From Apricaphanius iberus (Eukaryota; Chordata; Actinopteri; Cyprinodontiformes; Aphaniidae), in contig JAPXFQ010000499.1 in NCBI GenBank assembly GCA_028564705.1, forward strand, positions 186,001 to 250,000: a DNA stretch of 64,000 nt, given 5' to 3'. The notes beneath the pieces were generated by a model. It worked only from the letters and a program-made list of their open reading frames with translations, was not told where the DNA came from and did not search any database. The position numbers and the translations under genes are program-made. Position 1 is the first letter of the stretch. Each line of letters starts with the position of its first letter. Below, one piece after another: positions 32,501 through 44,110 of this stretch.

Positions 32501-35485
32501 ATTTCTATTGCTGATATTTTCAAAGGAAAATGTGGTTAATGATTATTGTCATATTTGTCAAAATGACAACTGAATGTTTTTCATTTTTCTATGATTGGTT
32601 ATCATAACGCTGACAAACTGTTCTTTGTTGACAGTGGTGTAGAATACTCCTATTGCCACAGTTTTAATAATTGGTAATTAAATAATAAATGAATTGAATT
32701 CTTAAATGGATGATATTTTCCATTTTAAAGAAGAATAAGTTAAGAACAAACTATTGGAACTGAGTATTTAAATAAATCCAGTTGTATTCATTTATAATTT
32801 TGGAGGTTTCACAATTTTTACTTTTGCATTTTCTTCTTACCCTACAGTGAAAATATTGTGAAGTATTTTAAACTTAAATTTAACATTAGTCTTGTAAACT
32901 TGAAAAAATAGTTGAGAAAACATTGCCTTTTTTGTAAGATTAAAGTAAATGTCTTTGCTATAGCATAAACGTAAAAAATATTCAGTTTACCCAACTCAAA
33001 AATACAATTTAGTTAGAGTTTAGAAATCATATTTTTTTGCATCTGTGTGAAAATCTTGCCTTAATTTTTTGAGTATCAAATAAACTGTTGGTACAGTGTA
33101 CAGATTGCTGGAAGGCAAGGATTCCTACTGAGTTGATTTTAGAAACTTAACTCGAAATTAAGATAACACTGCTTTACAACTCTACATTACCAAATATTGA
33201 TCCTTTATATTTCACCCCTATCATCTAACTGTGCAAAGGGGGCAACCAATTTTAGTTATTAATTAAAACAAATCAAGCTGAAAATGTTCTTGCCCCGGAG
33301 TACATCATTATATGCAGCTAATAATGCTTAAACCAACCCTGCTCCATTTCTACTATTATAATAAGTCTCTAATGGGATTATCTTAATGATGAAGATATAT
33401 TAGCGTCCATGTTGTCAGGTTATAATTATTATATGTTAAACTTTTTTATGTTTAGGTAATTTATGTGCAAGTAGTAAATATCTGTCCTTCAAATGACAAA
33501 TAGTCTCCACATATCAATTAGTCACCATTTCGTAACTACTGCTAGGGTAAAATGCACAGATCAGCTCTTCGTTTGGAACAGAGGGTAGAGCCTTGGCAAG
33601 GTGAGGTTCTGAGTCTGCTGTAGGGCAGACAGGTGGGGCAGAGGTTCAGGAAATAAAGCCATGTGAATCCGATTCTAACTGCTGTGGGGCTTCATTAACC
33701 AGGCTCTCTTTATCTGCTGCAATGTCCGGGAGTCCTGGATGGCCCTTACAGAAAGCCCACAGGCAGCCACTGTGCAACCAGGAAATAACGCTGGCTGCTA
33801 ATCAGCACCTCCTGCTCATTGTGTATATTGAATGGCATTTGTTTGAACCCAAGGTGCCCAGCAAGCAATGTATCTCTGGGCCAGAAGAACTGAGGTCAAG
33901 ATTTGTAGAAAAATAAGTAGAAAAAAATATGCTTGCTACAAGATACCATGCCTGTCTTTTATGTGTGCACAGAAAGAAACCAAAAAACCAGTGCATCTTT
34001 GTGGGACGTGCCATTATTTATATTGATGGTGATCTTAACATAGGCAACTTCACCTGTATCCATTTTAAAATCCATATTTTAACATATTTTATGAGAGTGT
34101 TTCACCTTTTGTAACAGTCAAAGTTTTCTTCCTGGAACACTGTGAGACATCCAGGTGTAAAAGTTAAGAAAAACATTTTTCCATCTCTGTTTCTATACAT
34201 ACAAACATACAAACAAATTCTCCGAACACTGTTCAGTAAGCTTCTGGATCTCAAGAATCTAATCTGTCTTTAAACAATTCCTGTTTTGATAGCTTATACC
34301 GAAGAATAATCCCTCATGAAATCTAAGACCTCTTCTCCACATCTCCATCCACAAGTGACTGCCACAATAATTTCCCTTTCCAACTCCTTCCTTCAACTTC
34401 ATAACAATAATCCCTATGCATTTTATTCACTTAAAAATAATCACCTTCAAAAATATACCTATATTATTATATTGCTCTTTATCTAATGACATCATCAGTT
34501 ACTCAGTAGTTAAGTAGCCTTTTTCTACCCTAACTTGATTCATTTCATGACTAATTCCTGCCTGTATTTGAGTAAAAAGTAGTGAATTACTGGTACTCTT
34601 TCTTTAATACGTTTTCAAGAAAGTGTACTCTACGATCCTTGTTTTTTTTTTTTATACCAGAACATATCAGGTTGGAAGTGAGTTAAATTGATATATTGGG
34701 CAGAAAACCTTGATTGGATAATGCTTTATGAATTGCAACATTGTTATTCATATGGCTCCTTCCTCATAGGTTACTGCAGGCACTGTGTACCACTTCTCAA
34801 GTTTGTGTTCAATTATAGAAGAGTAGGACTGAGCCAAGCAACGCATGCTGCAGGGCAGAGATCTGACAATATCAGAGAAGGATCATGCATTCAACATCAA
34901 ACCTCTGGGATCTATGGACAAGTAGACACATCTTTTTACTATGTCTGAATTGGGATGACGTAGCAGCAAGACTCCGCCAACCTGAGTGTCAGTTTGAATT
35001 TATGTTTAAAGTGTAGATTATAAAATACACACTTGTTTTTTTAAATTATTGTAAAAGGTATGGAGCTAGAATTGGGACTTTAGTTATGTACCTGTAACTT
35101 GTAGTTTCGTACCTGTATTAATTTTTTGTACTTGTAACTTATGTTTTGTAACTTACAAAACATAAGTTACAGCGCAGGAGAAATCCGTCACAGTAGCTCT
35201 TGAGAGGGCTTATCCCTCGACGTTAACCCCTGGAATGATGGTATGTTAAGAGTCTTTCCTTATGTATTTAGTTGTATATTTTTGGAAGTGTTCAAACATA
35301 AAGTTATTTTAGGCTTGCATATGTATTGCAAAGGCTGAAAATTCAGATAGGAGGTGCTGTACTTAAATTTAAAATGTAGTTAATCCTTTACTCATAAAAA
35401 TAGATATAAGGATGTCCAGAAATTAGAACCAACTTCTGTCCACTGTAGTATAATTTGAGATTGATAATTTGCCTGAATTAAAGCT
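32501..35485. other. AT-rich sequence, no gene recognised
   Basis: No domain found in any frame. The longest frames (86 codons at 34688-34948, 70 at 33802-34014) look random. This and 52870-54180 are the likeliest single-copy stretches. A perfect hairpin lies at 35134-35170. Confidence 0.45.
35134..35170. repeat. Perfect 18-bp palindrome
   Basis: Arms GTAACTTATGTTTTGTAA and TTACAAAACATAAGTTAC with a single C between them. No T-run or gene nearby suggests a terminator. GTAACTT also recurs just upstream. Confidence 0.9.
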
Positions 35486-35677
35486 TTTTTTTAAATTAAC
35501 AACCTTTATTATCATATGCAACATTAGACAAGACAAATTGACATGAGACAACACTGAAGTACAGGGTGGGAGTAATACATATGATATAGTTTGACAAAAC
35601 AGGAAAAAGCAGAAAAAGAAAAAAAAAAAAAAACTGAGACGTTATCTAGTAATATGGACCATTAAAGATTCCATCAG

Positions 35678-36383
35678 TGTCATGATTTTAGCTTTTGGAC
35701 TCTAGCGCAGACACACAAACGACTCAGTGAGACTGGAGGGTAAGTTTGTAAGAATATTTTATTTTCCTTCTTTGCTCGAGGGGTCCAGAAACACAGGAAC
35801 TCAGAATCACGAGGAACTTGGAGGACAACCACTGGAGACAGGAGAAGGGGGTGAGTGATCTTATGATGGTACTTGGTAGGAGGAGAAAACAGAAGTTTGT
35901 GGGTTCTTACTTGTCGATGATGCGGATTCTACTGGGGAGGAATTGGAGAGGATTTGATCCTGGGTGCGTGGAAGAGGAACCGACTCAGGGTGTTTGACTC
36001 CAGGGAGCAGAGAGAGGGTGGACAGGCAGAGGAGAAGCTTAAAACTCAGCCAGGTACCATGGGGAGGAAGCCAGCATGCCGGGAAGGAGCGGACGCCCAG
36101 GCTGCAGACCGACCAGCAGATCCGGAACCACAGAATGACTGGAGGGAAAAGGCAAGGAGGTAAGGATCTCACACAGAGCAAATCACTAAGAGGCGAAAAC
36201 CGAGAAAGTGGCTTGTTACCACACGATGTGGGTTAACCATCTGGCGTCTGCTCCAGGTTGGCACTCTCCTTTTAAACGCTCCTCCCCAATCAGGCTGAGT
36301 GGCACCAGCTGCAGGAACCTGATCACCAATCTGCTTCCCTTGGACGGAAAACAGGTGAGGCAAACACACACACAATCCTCACA
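35678..36383 (-). repeat. Solo LTR, second family
   Basis: Starts TGTCATGA, ends CTCACA, flanked by a perfect ATCAG duplication (35673-35677, 36384-36388). On the minus strand it has a TTTAAAAGG promoter-like box and an AATAAA about 80 bp from its end. No internal region. It was inserted into the 3' part of the third LINE. Confidence 0.85.
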
Positions 36384-36440
36384 ATCAGACTGGATGTCTT
36401 CAAAGCGTTCTTGTTTTTAGTAACTCAGAATCATACAGAA

Positions 36441-37110
36441 TCATAAAAAATAAAAAAGATCGATAAAGAATAAAGTTACATTTGGTATAGCCTGGAGAAA
36501 TCTGGATTTATGGATGTGAAATTTACCCAACAGACATAGCAATGTTATTATATTACCTCCCTCATTTTTACATTCAACATTTAAGAATAAGACCATACTT
36601 TCATTAATAGTGATCAATATTTTTTTAGATTTCAAAATCAATAAAGACAATTGATTCCAGAAATTCATAGCATAGGGACATCCATAAAACAAATGACAGA
36701 GGGACTCAATCTCTTTTGTGCAGAAGGAACATACATATAACGATAAAGCTGGGTACACTAATCTAGATAAACCTTCTGCCTTAAAAAGTAAAATTCGACC
36801 TATAATGGTAGGATCTCTCTGTAACAAAAATTGAAGACAGATTTAGATTTTTCAATTTTTGGGATAATGTTTTTTGAAATCCTTTCACTAGAGGATTTAC
36901 TTAATTAAATGCCCAAATATTTGACTTCTTTTTTCACCTTTATGTCATCTATTAAGACTGTATCCAAATCATGTATTGACATTATTTCACATTTATCCTT
37001 ATCAACTGCGAGGCCAGATGCACCTGAAATCATATTTAAAGCTTTCACAACAAAAGACTTGAAGTTCATTTTGAATAAACAGGCAGGTGTCATCGGCCAG
37101 CTGACTGATG
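36441..37110 (-). pseudogene. LINE RT palm end and C-terminal region
   Basis: Frame 37093-36905 carries AVDKDKCEIMSIHD and KVKKEVKYLGI, the segment after the catalytic ADDT. Frame 36827-36441 starts in the thumb (DPTIIGRILLFKAEGLSRLV) and, after an internal deletion, has a C-x2-C...H...C finger (CSFCTKEIESLCHLFYGC) and the tail KFHIHKSRF. The two frames are separated by stops. Confidence 0.75.
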
Positions 37111-37230
37111 GTTAGAACATCTCAACCCATTTTAATGCCTTCTACATTCATACAGTTAACAATAAACAGATTAAGAAGTTCATCAGCTATCAAGAATCAG
37201 ACACCCTTGTCTTATTCCAAACGAGGAGAG

Positions 37231-37639
37231 TGTTAGGGAAAAATACTAATGTTGTATTATTATTTTCTTAGGGTATATTTCTTTATCACATAGTTTAAAT
37301 GTACTTTTTAAATGTCATTTGGTTTCAACCATATGTTCCTTTGTATACACCCTGTTCTTTTAAGATGCTAATGAAGTTTGACCAAATAAAGAGAGACTGC
37401 AGTGGGAGGGCCTTTTGAGACCAGGTGACAGAGCTGTGTGATCAGGACACAGGGCTGGGAGACTGTCTGAGAAGCTGAAAGGAGAACAGACAAACGGTCA
37501 ACCAGAGTATCTTCCTGGTCTCCCACTGCAGAACTTTACCTTATTCTATCTCCCACTGCAGAGTTCATTTAACTTCAGTTTCTCTCCGACCCCTGTGTGT
37601 GATTCTTTCTAGGTTAAACCACCATTTTTTACCCTAACA
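37231..37639 (+). repeat. Solo LTR, copy 2 of the first family
   Basis: TGTTAGGG...CCCTAACA with perfect GAGAG duplications (37226-37230, 37640-37644) and an AATAAA at about 37384 on the plus strand. Same family as 17626-18030 but opposite in orientation. Confidence 0.9.
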
Positions 37640-37644
37640 GAGAG

Positions 37645-38060
37645 GTACCATGTGCCACGGATACACAGCTATTAGTATTTTTTTAAAGTGGACTTATGAT
37701 GTTCCTGAAACCTCAAAAATTAACGAATGCTCTGCAGTATCAAAAGCTTTGTAAAAGTCCAAAAACAAAATCAGTGACTTTTTATCAAACAAATGGCCAT
37801 AATCTAAAAATATTCCTAGAGACAGTCAGTTCCTCATTTTGGGCACAGTACACAAATATTTCTAACAACACATATTTTAAGTCATCCCAAAAAGTTAGAT
37901 AAAATTCATAAGACAATCCGTTGAGACAAGGACTTTTATTAGATGGCATTTTTGAGGGGCTCTGGCTTGCAGCCGGTTGATTTTTTTTTTTTTTTCTGTG
38001 GGCTCCCACTAGGAGAGCCATCATCCATAGGTTGTTTTTTTTTAGCATATGCATGACATC
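37645..38060 (-). pseudogene. LINE RT, N-terminal half
   Basis: Continues across the solo LTR. It contains NKSPCLNGLSYEFYLTFWDD, the GKSPGxDGLxxEF motif of L1-type RTs, and further on LFLDFYKAFDTAEHS with the first catalytic Asp, in a shifted frame. Confidence 0.75.
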
Positions 38061-38407
38061 GTTTAAAACTCTCCCTTGCCACTGCCATTGTCGTCTCCAT
38101 GTCCTCCCCTGTAGTTAAGATGTCAGAGAATTCAGAACCTTTGGTGGTTGAAGTTTCTTCTTCTTCACCAAGTTAGCAAGCTGGGCCAAATTCATTAGCT
38201 AACAATAGTTACAGTGGGAGTTCAACATAAAAAAAGTCATCAGAAAAAGGAATAAGATGGGTCAAAGAGTTTTATCCACTGTACCACGCAAACATTAAAA
38301 GCTATTTACATGTTTTAGGGGGCTACAGCAAGCAAATTCAAGCTATGAACAAAAAAACTTCAACAGCGCAGAAATAAAGTGTCTTACAGGGGCGCCATCT
38401 CAGCCCT

Positions 38408-38851
38408 GACAACTGAATTAAAGCTAAACTACAAATATCAAGGTAAATATTACCATAGCAATGCTTAGGCACACCCGACCCGGTAAATCTTATCAGACTT
38501 AAGTACATTCTTTATGTTTTGTTAGAAATCGAATCTCTAAAGTAACCATGAGCTCTGCTACTGTTAATATATGCAGATGCCCAGATCACACAATATCCAC
38601 TTTTTACTCTGTGTTGTAGTACACTAAAATCAACTAAAGATGGATACAACCATGTCCAAGCATACTACTTCTTCCAATTCAATCTTCAAAACTATAGACT
38701 TTTAATTGTGTTTGAATTCATATTTCATGAATCATAGATACTGCTATGGGCAGAACTTGAATAACTAGAATTTGAATAACTGCTTTAAAAAGAGAATAGG
38801 AATATATCTAATAGAAAAACAAAAAAGAGTAAAAACAAATCAAAAACAAAG

Positions 38852-38898
<47 letters not shown>

Positions 38899-39090
38899 TG
38901 AGTGCCCCAAAATCTAAGAAAAATAAATATATTACAGTTGTAGAGCTGTTGGGCTTTTGTCATTTGCATAGAGATGTATTTTAATGGAGTTCTTGAAAAC
39001 ATCTCTCACAAGCAAGTTCATCTGACAATCCCACAATGCTTCATGTATTAACATCTAATTGAAGCTAATTTTTATTTTTGCAAATTAAAC
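38408..39090. other. AT-rich sequence with a microsatellite
   Basis: Nothing coding. Contains the AT run listed separately. Confidence 0.5.
38854..38893. repeat. (TA)n microsatellite
   Basis: About 20 uninterrupted TA steps. Confidence 0.95.
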
Positions 39091-39279
39091 TTTTTGTCAT
39101 ATGTTGTACGGGCCAAAGAGAAAATTGATTCTTCTAGAAGAAATGCTCACCTCCTCATTTTTGCGGAGAGGGATTTCCATCTTCGCTGTCTGGTGGCGGC
39201 CAATTTTATTTGCAACTCAGACACCTCTGGTGTCAATGTCAACAACACCACATTTGAGCAAGAGGAAAGATGCTAGGGG

Positions 39280-40540
39280 TCTTTACATGCCCCTGTTCGC
39301 TGCCGTCCATCGGGGGTTGGGGTCTGGGAGTTAGGACAGGCTGTCTGGTCCGGATCCAGGGCTCGTTGGCGGCTCTTGCCAATGTGGAGCTTTGGCAGTC
39401 TGCTTCTTTCTATCCTAGAAGGCAGGGGGGGGGGGTCTCCTGGGTGCTGGGATGGGTTGTTCTGCTCGGGTATTGTTGTCTGGACCTGGGAGTATAAAGT
39501 GTATATGGGGTGTATGAGTGGTATAAATGTGCGTGCGTAAGAGGGAGGGTCTGAATGACTCTTGCTGTCTAGGGATGGGTGCCCAGGTGCATTCCGGCTT
39601 GGTCCCGGGGCGGGCCTGACCAGGCCGGGGTGGACTGGTGGTTCAGGCAGCCAGTGTGTCAGGCTGAGATCCTCCTTGGATTGGTTGGGGCACCTCTTCT
39701 GGCGGTGCCAGTTTTGAATGGCTGGGTGGTGCAGTTCGATGGCTCAACGGGGGTAGGTCCAGCCACTCAAATATGCTGCCTGTTCTGTGGGTTCCATTTC
39801 TGGTTGGTTCATTGTTTGGTTTGTCTGACCTTGGTTGGGTGCCTGGTATCAGCACTCTGCATGGGACGGGATCTGGACCTAGGGGCAGGTAGATCTTGTG
39901 TATAGGTGCTGGCTGGGCGTGGCCTGGGGGAGCCGTCCGCCCGGTGTTGCTGTTCCGCAGGCACCCCGGTGTGAGTGTGTGGTCAGTGGTGGGGGTTGGC
40001 CCAGGGCAGCAGCAGTGTTTGTCGTCCTTCGATTGGCTGTGGTGTCCCCGGTCTTGAGGCGGGGAATGCCTGTAGGCTGATGCCTGGTCGAGGCCCTGCT
40101 GAGGGGCGGCCCCCCCTGGTAACCGAGGTCTCCGGTTCCTGGACCGTGCCCACCCTGGCATAGACGGTTGCCAGTGGAGCCCATGGGCTTGCCCCTGTGG
40201 CCTCCTGGGCCCCTGCATTGTAGCTGCTGGATGTTCCCTTGGGGCTTCCCTCTGTTCCTCCCTTCGGGTGTGGGGTTTGCCCTGCGACAGGCAGCCTGGG
40301 GTTCTTAGGCTTTGATGCCCTCTGGCCGTCTGTGTCCCCGTTCTCCTCCATATCTGCATCAATTCCTGTAGGATGGATTGGAGGCTCCCCACACCAGGTG
40401 TCGGGCACTCGATGGGGAAAGCTTGTGTGGACCTGCATGTTCACTTACATACAGGTGTGGGGACATCGTTTTGCAGGTGGGCTGAGGTTGTCATGAATGG
40501 ATGGTAGCTGCCAGGGGCTTTTGAGGGACATTGATGCATT
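39280..40540. other. GT-rich block with overlapping long frames, unassigned
   Basis: Plus strand strongly rich in G and T, unlike its AT-rich surroundings. Minus-strand frames of 249 codons (40392-39643) and 153 codons (40444-39983), and a plus-strand frame of 108, overlap each other. Translations are rich in Pro, Gly, Arg and Thr with no domain, as expected when composition removes stops. Probably part of a fish dispersed repeat. I cannot name it. Confidence 0.4.
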
Positions 40541-41430
40541 CATATACCCATTTTTTGTTGTGGATGTGTAGTTCTTAGTTCATTTTATTTTATTTGTTTA
40601 GTTTATGTTGCTCCGTTTTCTTGGTGATTTTTTATCTTCTTTCTTTCTTCTCTCTTGTTTTCTCGTCTCTTTGTCCATAAGATAAAGAAATTAAACCCAG
40701 ATGTATCACTTATAAAGAGTTTTTACACATATTTATCAAGTGGAGTACTATAGCAAAAACTGTAAAGCTCTGCTTGAGAAAGTAAATATGTTGGGCTTAT
40801 ACTTGGTACCACACTGCCCTGACAGGACACGTAAAAAAAAGAAAATAAAAGAAAGAAATGTAACGTATTCATTCAACATGAAGAGGCAGCATTTTGTTAC
40901 TGAGGGATTGAGGAAGGAAGGCAATAATGGTGCAAAGTAGAACAACGAGAATCACAGTAAAGTGGGAATCAAAGAGGGGGCTGCCAATAACAGCGCAATT
41001 TGAGAAGCGGGACAACCAGCGATAAGGTTTGGTATTTGACAGATTTATGATGTCCGCTTACTAAGCTGTAGGTGGTTTAGGGGTTTTTTTTGTATGTAAA
41101 AGATGGGGAATAAATGCGCGGCTCTTTTATGAGCTGTAAGATGATGTATCAAAATCAAAGCCAGAGTCTGAGGCACAGAGCGAAGAGTTTGACGATGACA
41201 TGGAGGCTCAAACTTTTGTTTCTGTAAATAAGAAAGAGGGAAATTGGCATTAAGAAAGAAGAAGAGGAGGAGGAGGTTCTAAGTGCCCCAGAGGCTGCTA
41301 CTTGATGATCCAAACAGAATATTACAGTGCACAGCTGAAAGTTGTCAATCACGCGTGGTGAGCCTGGGCTGTTCCTAACCAGCCAGCATGTTCCAGCCAC
41401 TGGACCCCAGGCAAAAAAGCTGTCTTCTAA
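40541..41430. other. Flank of the endogenous retrovirus, nothing recognised
   Basis: A T/C-rich stretch (40620-40680) and a GAAGAGGAGG run at 41259-41275. No gene seen. Confidence 0.4.
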
Positions 41431-41532
41431 TGAGGATTTTTAATGTGATTAAATGTTTTATGCTTGCTGAAAGTAACCGAGGCCTGCAGATGTAATAGGG
41501 AGTTGTTTTTCAGAGATGTGCAGTACCAGTCT
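41431..41532 (+). repeat. 5' LTR remnant of the retrovirus
   Basis: TGAGGATTTTTAATG through CAGTACCAGTCT, matching 49178-49279 except at about one position. It then jumps directly to gag sequence, so U3 promoter, R, U5 and leader are missing. Confidence 0.9.
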
Positions 41533-42622
41533 AATTCCTGATCAGCCCAAATATCCACCATGCCGGTCACCCCCAAGCGGTTCTATGGTGTATGAACCAC
41601 ACACAAGCCCAACTCCACCGCCCGGGTCAGCACGTGGTCTGACACACGGCAAAGAAGAAAACACGGAGAGAGAAGCAACCATTTCTGCCCACTTTCAGGG
41701 GCGGGAGGAACGATCCCCATATCGCACTAGAGCATACACCAGGAGTCAGCAGCAACGGGACACCGTTGAGCGACATCTACTAGAAGACCTAGACATGCCC
41801 CCCACCACTTCACTTCAACTCCCCATTGTCCAAGCAGGGAGACATGACATATATCAACCATACACATTAGGGGATATTGAAGCGTTGATTAACAAACTCC
41901 CACCCTTATCAGAAGGGGGAGACCCATGGCTAAGGGAACTAGAAAAATACACGGCGGGGGTCACCGTAGCGTTAGGAGATTTTAGGGCTCTTGTCACCAG
42001 GTGTAGTTCTGTAACGCAAATCAGAGAGATAGAACAAGAAGCTTTGACTGAGACATTACCCAACCACACACCTCTCACACGAGTTTTGGACAGGCTTGGG
42101 CCAGTAATTCGAAAGAAATATCCAGCTAAGAACCATGAAGTACCCAAGTACAAATGGGATGGGTCTGAGAACCCAACCACATACCTAGAGAAGGCTAAAG
42201 AAATGTGGGTGGAACAAACAGGACACCACCCAGGGCGAGAGAATACTCACGGCATGTGGTTCAGGAGTGCTGTTCTGAAAGGTGTTCCCCAACCAGTCCG
42301 AGAAAAGATGGAGAATAATCCAGACCTCCACCACTGTGACTTCCAGAAATGGAAAACTCATCTAGTGTTTCATCTAACACAAATACAGACAAAGGGAGAA
42401 AAAGAGTCAGATGCTTTACAAGACCTACAGAAACAGTTACTGAAGGTCCAGTTAGAAGCAGCTAAACAGTCTCTCTCAGAAAAACACAAACCGGCTAAAA
42501 AACAAATGGTGGCTATTACAGCACCTCCTCCACCAGTATCACAACAACCAGAATTATACCCAGACCCCTGGACACCACCAGGACCAGCTCCACAGTATCC
42601 ACCACCAATTCCATATCCATAG
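41516..42622 (+). pseudogene. gag (N-terminally truncated)
   Basis: Open for 368 codons, but the first ATG lies in LTR sequence, so the natural start is lost. A proline-rich linker (TSPTPPPGSA) is followed by a capsid-like alpha-helical region: LPIVQAGRHDIYQPYTLGDI, then a stretch ending KMENNPDLHHCDFQKW. A charged helix (LQDLQKQLLKVQLEAAKQSL) follows. The C-terminus is proline-rich (PPGPAPQYPPPIPYP) and stops with no zinc knuckle. Capsid identification rests on position and layout more than on a diagnostic motif. Confidence 0.7.
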
Positions 42623-42656
42623 GTGAACCTCTCACAGATACCTTATCCTCCTCCGG

Positions 42657-43076
42657 GTGCTCCAGTCTACCCACAAGCAGGATGCTCAATTACAGGGAAA
42701 ACACTGGAGTATCCAGAATGAGGATATTTTTGTGGCCCCTGAGGGAGTTGCGGCCGCAACTATTCTAACACCTGAACAAAAGGAGTGGTACATGATGGAG
42801 GAGGAGGCTGCACCTCACGTGTCCCTTGCCTTACACCCAGGACATCAGGCAATGGAACTGGGGGGAATGGTTAAACGTTCCTTGGCCGCAACAGACTGGA
42901 GGCATTCTGGTGTGCCTTATGTTAGATATTCTGACTCCCTGAAAACATACAGGATCACAACGTCTGCAACTGACTCCTGTGTCCTGGAGCATCAAGAACT
43001 CACCAGATGGCATGGCAGAGAAAAAACTGACCATATTGGGGCAACTGAAATGTTGGACACCTTACCAGATTCCTAA
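42657..43076 (+). pseudogene. pol, segment before RT
   Basis: A 139-codon open frame downstream of gag. Text such as ILTPEQKEWYMMEEEAAPHV resembles the linker before RT. No DTG/DSG protease triplet is visible between 42620 and 43100, so protease is probably deleted. Confidence 0.45.
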
Positions 43077-43097
43077 TGGTCCACATCACCAACTGAT

Positions 43098-43794
43098 GTG
43101 GGCAAAGTAGATATTATGCCAGTCACATTTGACATTGACACAGATCATCCCTTATGGGTACCACAGCACCCACACAAACCGGCAGCTCAGGCAGGGATGG
43201 AGTCAACCATTGCGGGGCTCACAGCGGCAGGAGTTTTGGAACCCTCAGGTTCCTGTTGGAACACACCAATTTTACCAGTAGAAAAGAAAAGAACTGGTAT
43301 ATATCGTATGGCCCACGATCTTAGATGGGTCAATGAGCTTTTGAAAACACCTACTGTGCCTGTACCCAACCCGTACGTGGCACTAACGAACCTGGATCCT
43401 CAGCACTCCTGGTTCACCTGTATTGACTTGGCCAACGCTTTTTTCTGCCTGCCTTTGGCAGAGGGGCTAAGGGATGTTTTTTTCCTTTACCTTTAAGGGG
43501 CAACAATGGCGCTATACGTGGCTCCCACAAGGTTTGGCCCTTTCACCCGGCATTTTCAATCAGGTTCTTAAACAACAACTCCAGTCCTGCCAACTTCCAG
43601 ATAATTGCACTCTAATACAGTATGTAGATGACCTACTTTTGGCTGCACATAACCCAACTGATTGCATGGAGGCAACCAGGATGGTTCTGCAACACTTAGC
43701 TAACCTCGGTTTTAAAGTAAGCAAGGACAAGCTGCAAATCGCAAGGAAACAAGTTTCCTTTTTGGGACGGATGGTATCGCAAAAGGGGGTATAG
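43098..43794 (+). pseudogene. pol: reverse transcriptase
   Basis: Two overlapping frames. The first (to 43496) has LTAAGVLEPSGSCWNTPILP, YRMAHDLRWVNELL and FTCIDLANAFFCLPL with the first catalytic Asp. The second (from 43474) has YTWLPQGLALSPGIFNQVL and the catalytic YVDDLLLAA at 43621-43647. The break lies in a T-run near 43480, so a one-base homopolymer difference (or a sequencing error) separates them. The frame ends at KGV, where the C-rich block begins. Confidence 0.85.
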
Positions 43795-44110
43795 CAATTA
43801 GACTCGTCCCCAAAATGCGAGCACATGTAAACATAGCCTCATCAGTCCACACTGATCTGTGCACATCGCTGTGTACTGAGTTGTAACCGTATTCACATCA
43901 CTTCTATCGTGTGAGCGTTCAATCCCCTACCCACCATTAATACCCACCCCACCATACCCAACACACCCAACACCCCCCCCCCCACACCCCCCCCACAACC
44001 CCACCCCCCCCCCCACCCCAACGACTATCCCCTCCACTCGTAATGCGCACTTGCTCCCACATCCCACTTACCCAATCGTCCCCTTCGACCCCCTGCCGGT
44101 TATACACGAA
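43795..44110. other. C-rich block replacing RT connection
   Basis: Sequence after the RT palm loses all resemblance to pol and becomes a stretch of short C-runs (43960-44040: repeated CCCACCCC and CACACCC words). Pol-like sequence returns at about 44115 with KFFVSDYVGLTEPLRALV. Roughly 50-100 codons of thumb/connection are missing. Either a real insertion-deletion or an assembly/consensus artefact. Confidence 0.6.

Larger units (their letters stand above)
35486..38407 (-). mobile_element. Third L1/Tx1-type LINE, decayed, holding two solo LTRs
   Basis: On the minus strand: 5' end with GGGCTGAGATGGCGCC (38407), a short ORF1 start (NLVKKKKLQPPKVLNS, about 38170), then a jump to RT near 38050 (KMPSNKSPCLNGLSYEF), FLDFYKAFDT (about 37750), GIRQGC (about 37215), QLADDTCLF (about 37100), EVKYLGI (36905) and a C-terminal part (36827-36441). 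ORF1 remainder and endonuclease are deleted. The solo LTR at 37231-37639 splits RT, and the one at 35678-36383 sits in the 3' region. Confidence 0.8.

Noticed and set aside
39643..40392. 249-codon minus frame as a host gene
   Set aside because: Overlaps other long frames on both strands, low-complexity Pro/Arg/Gly composition, no domain. Best explained by base composition.
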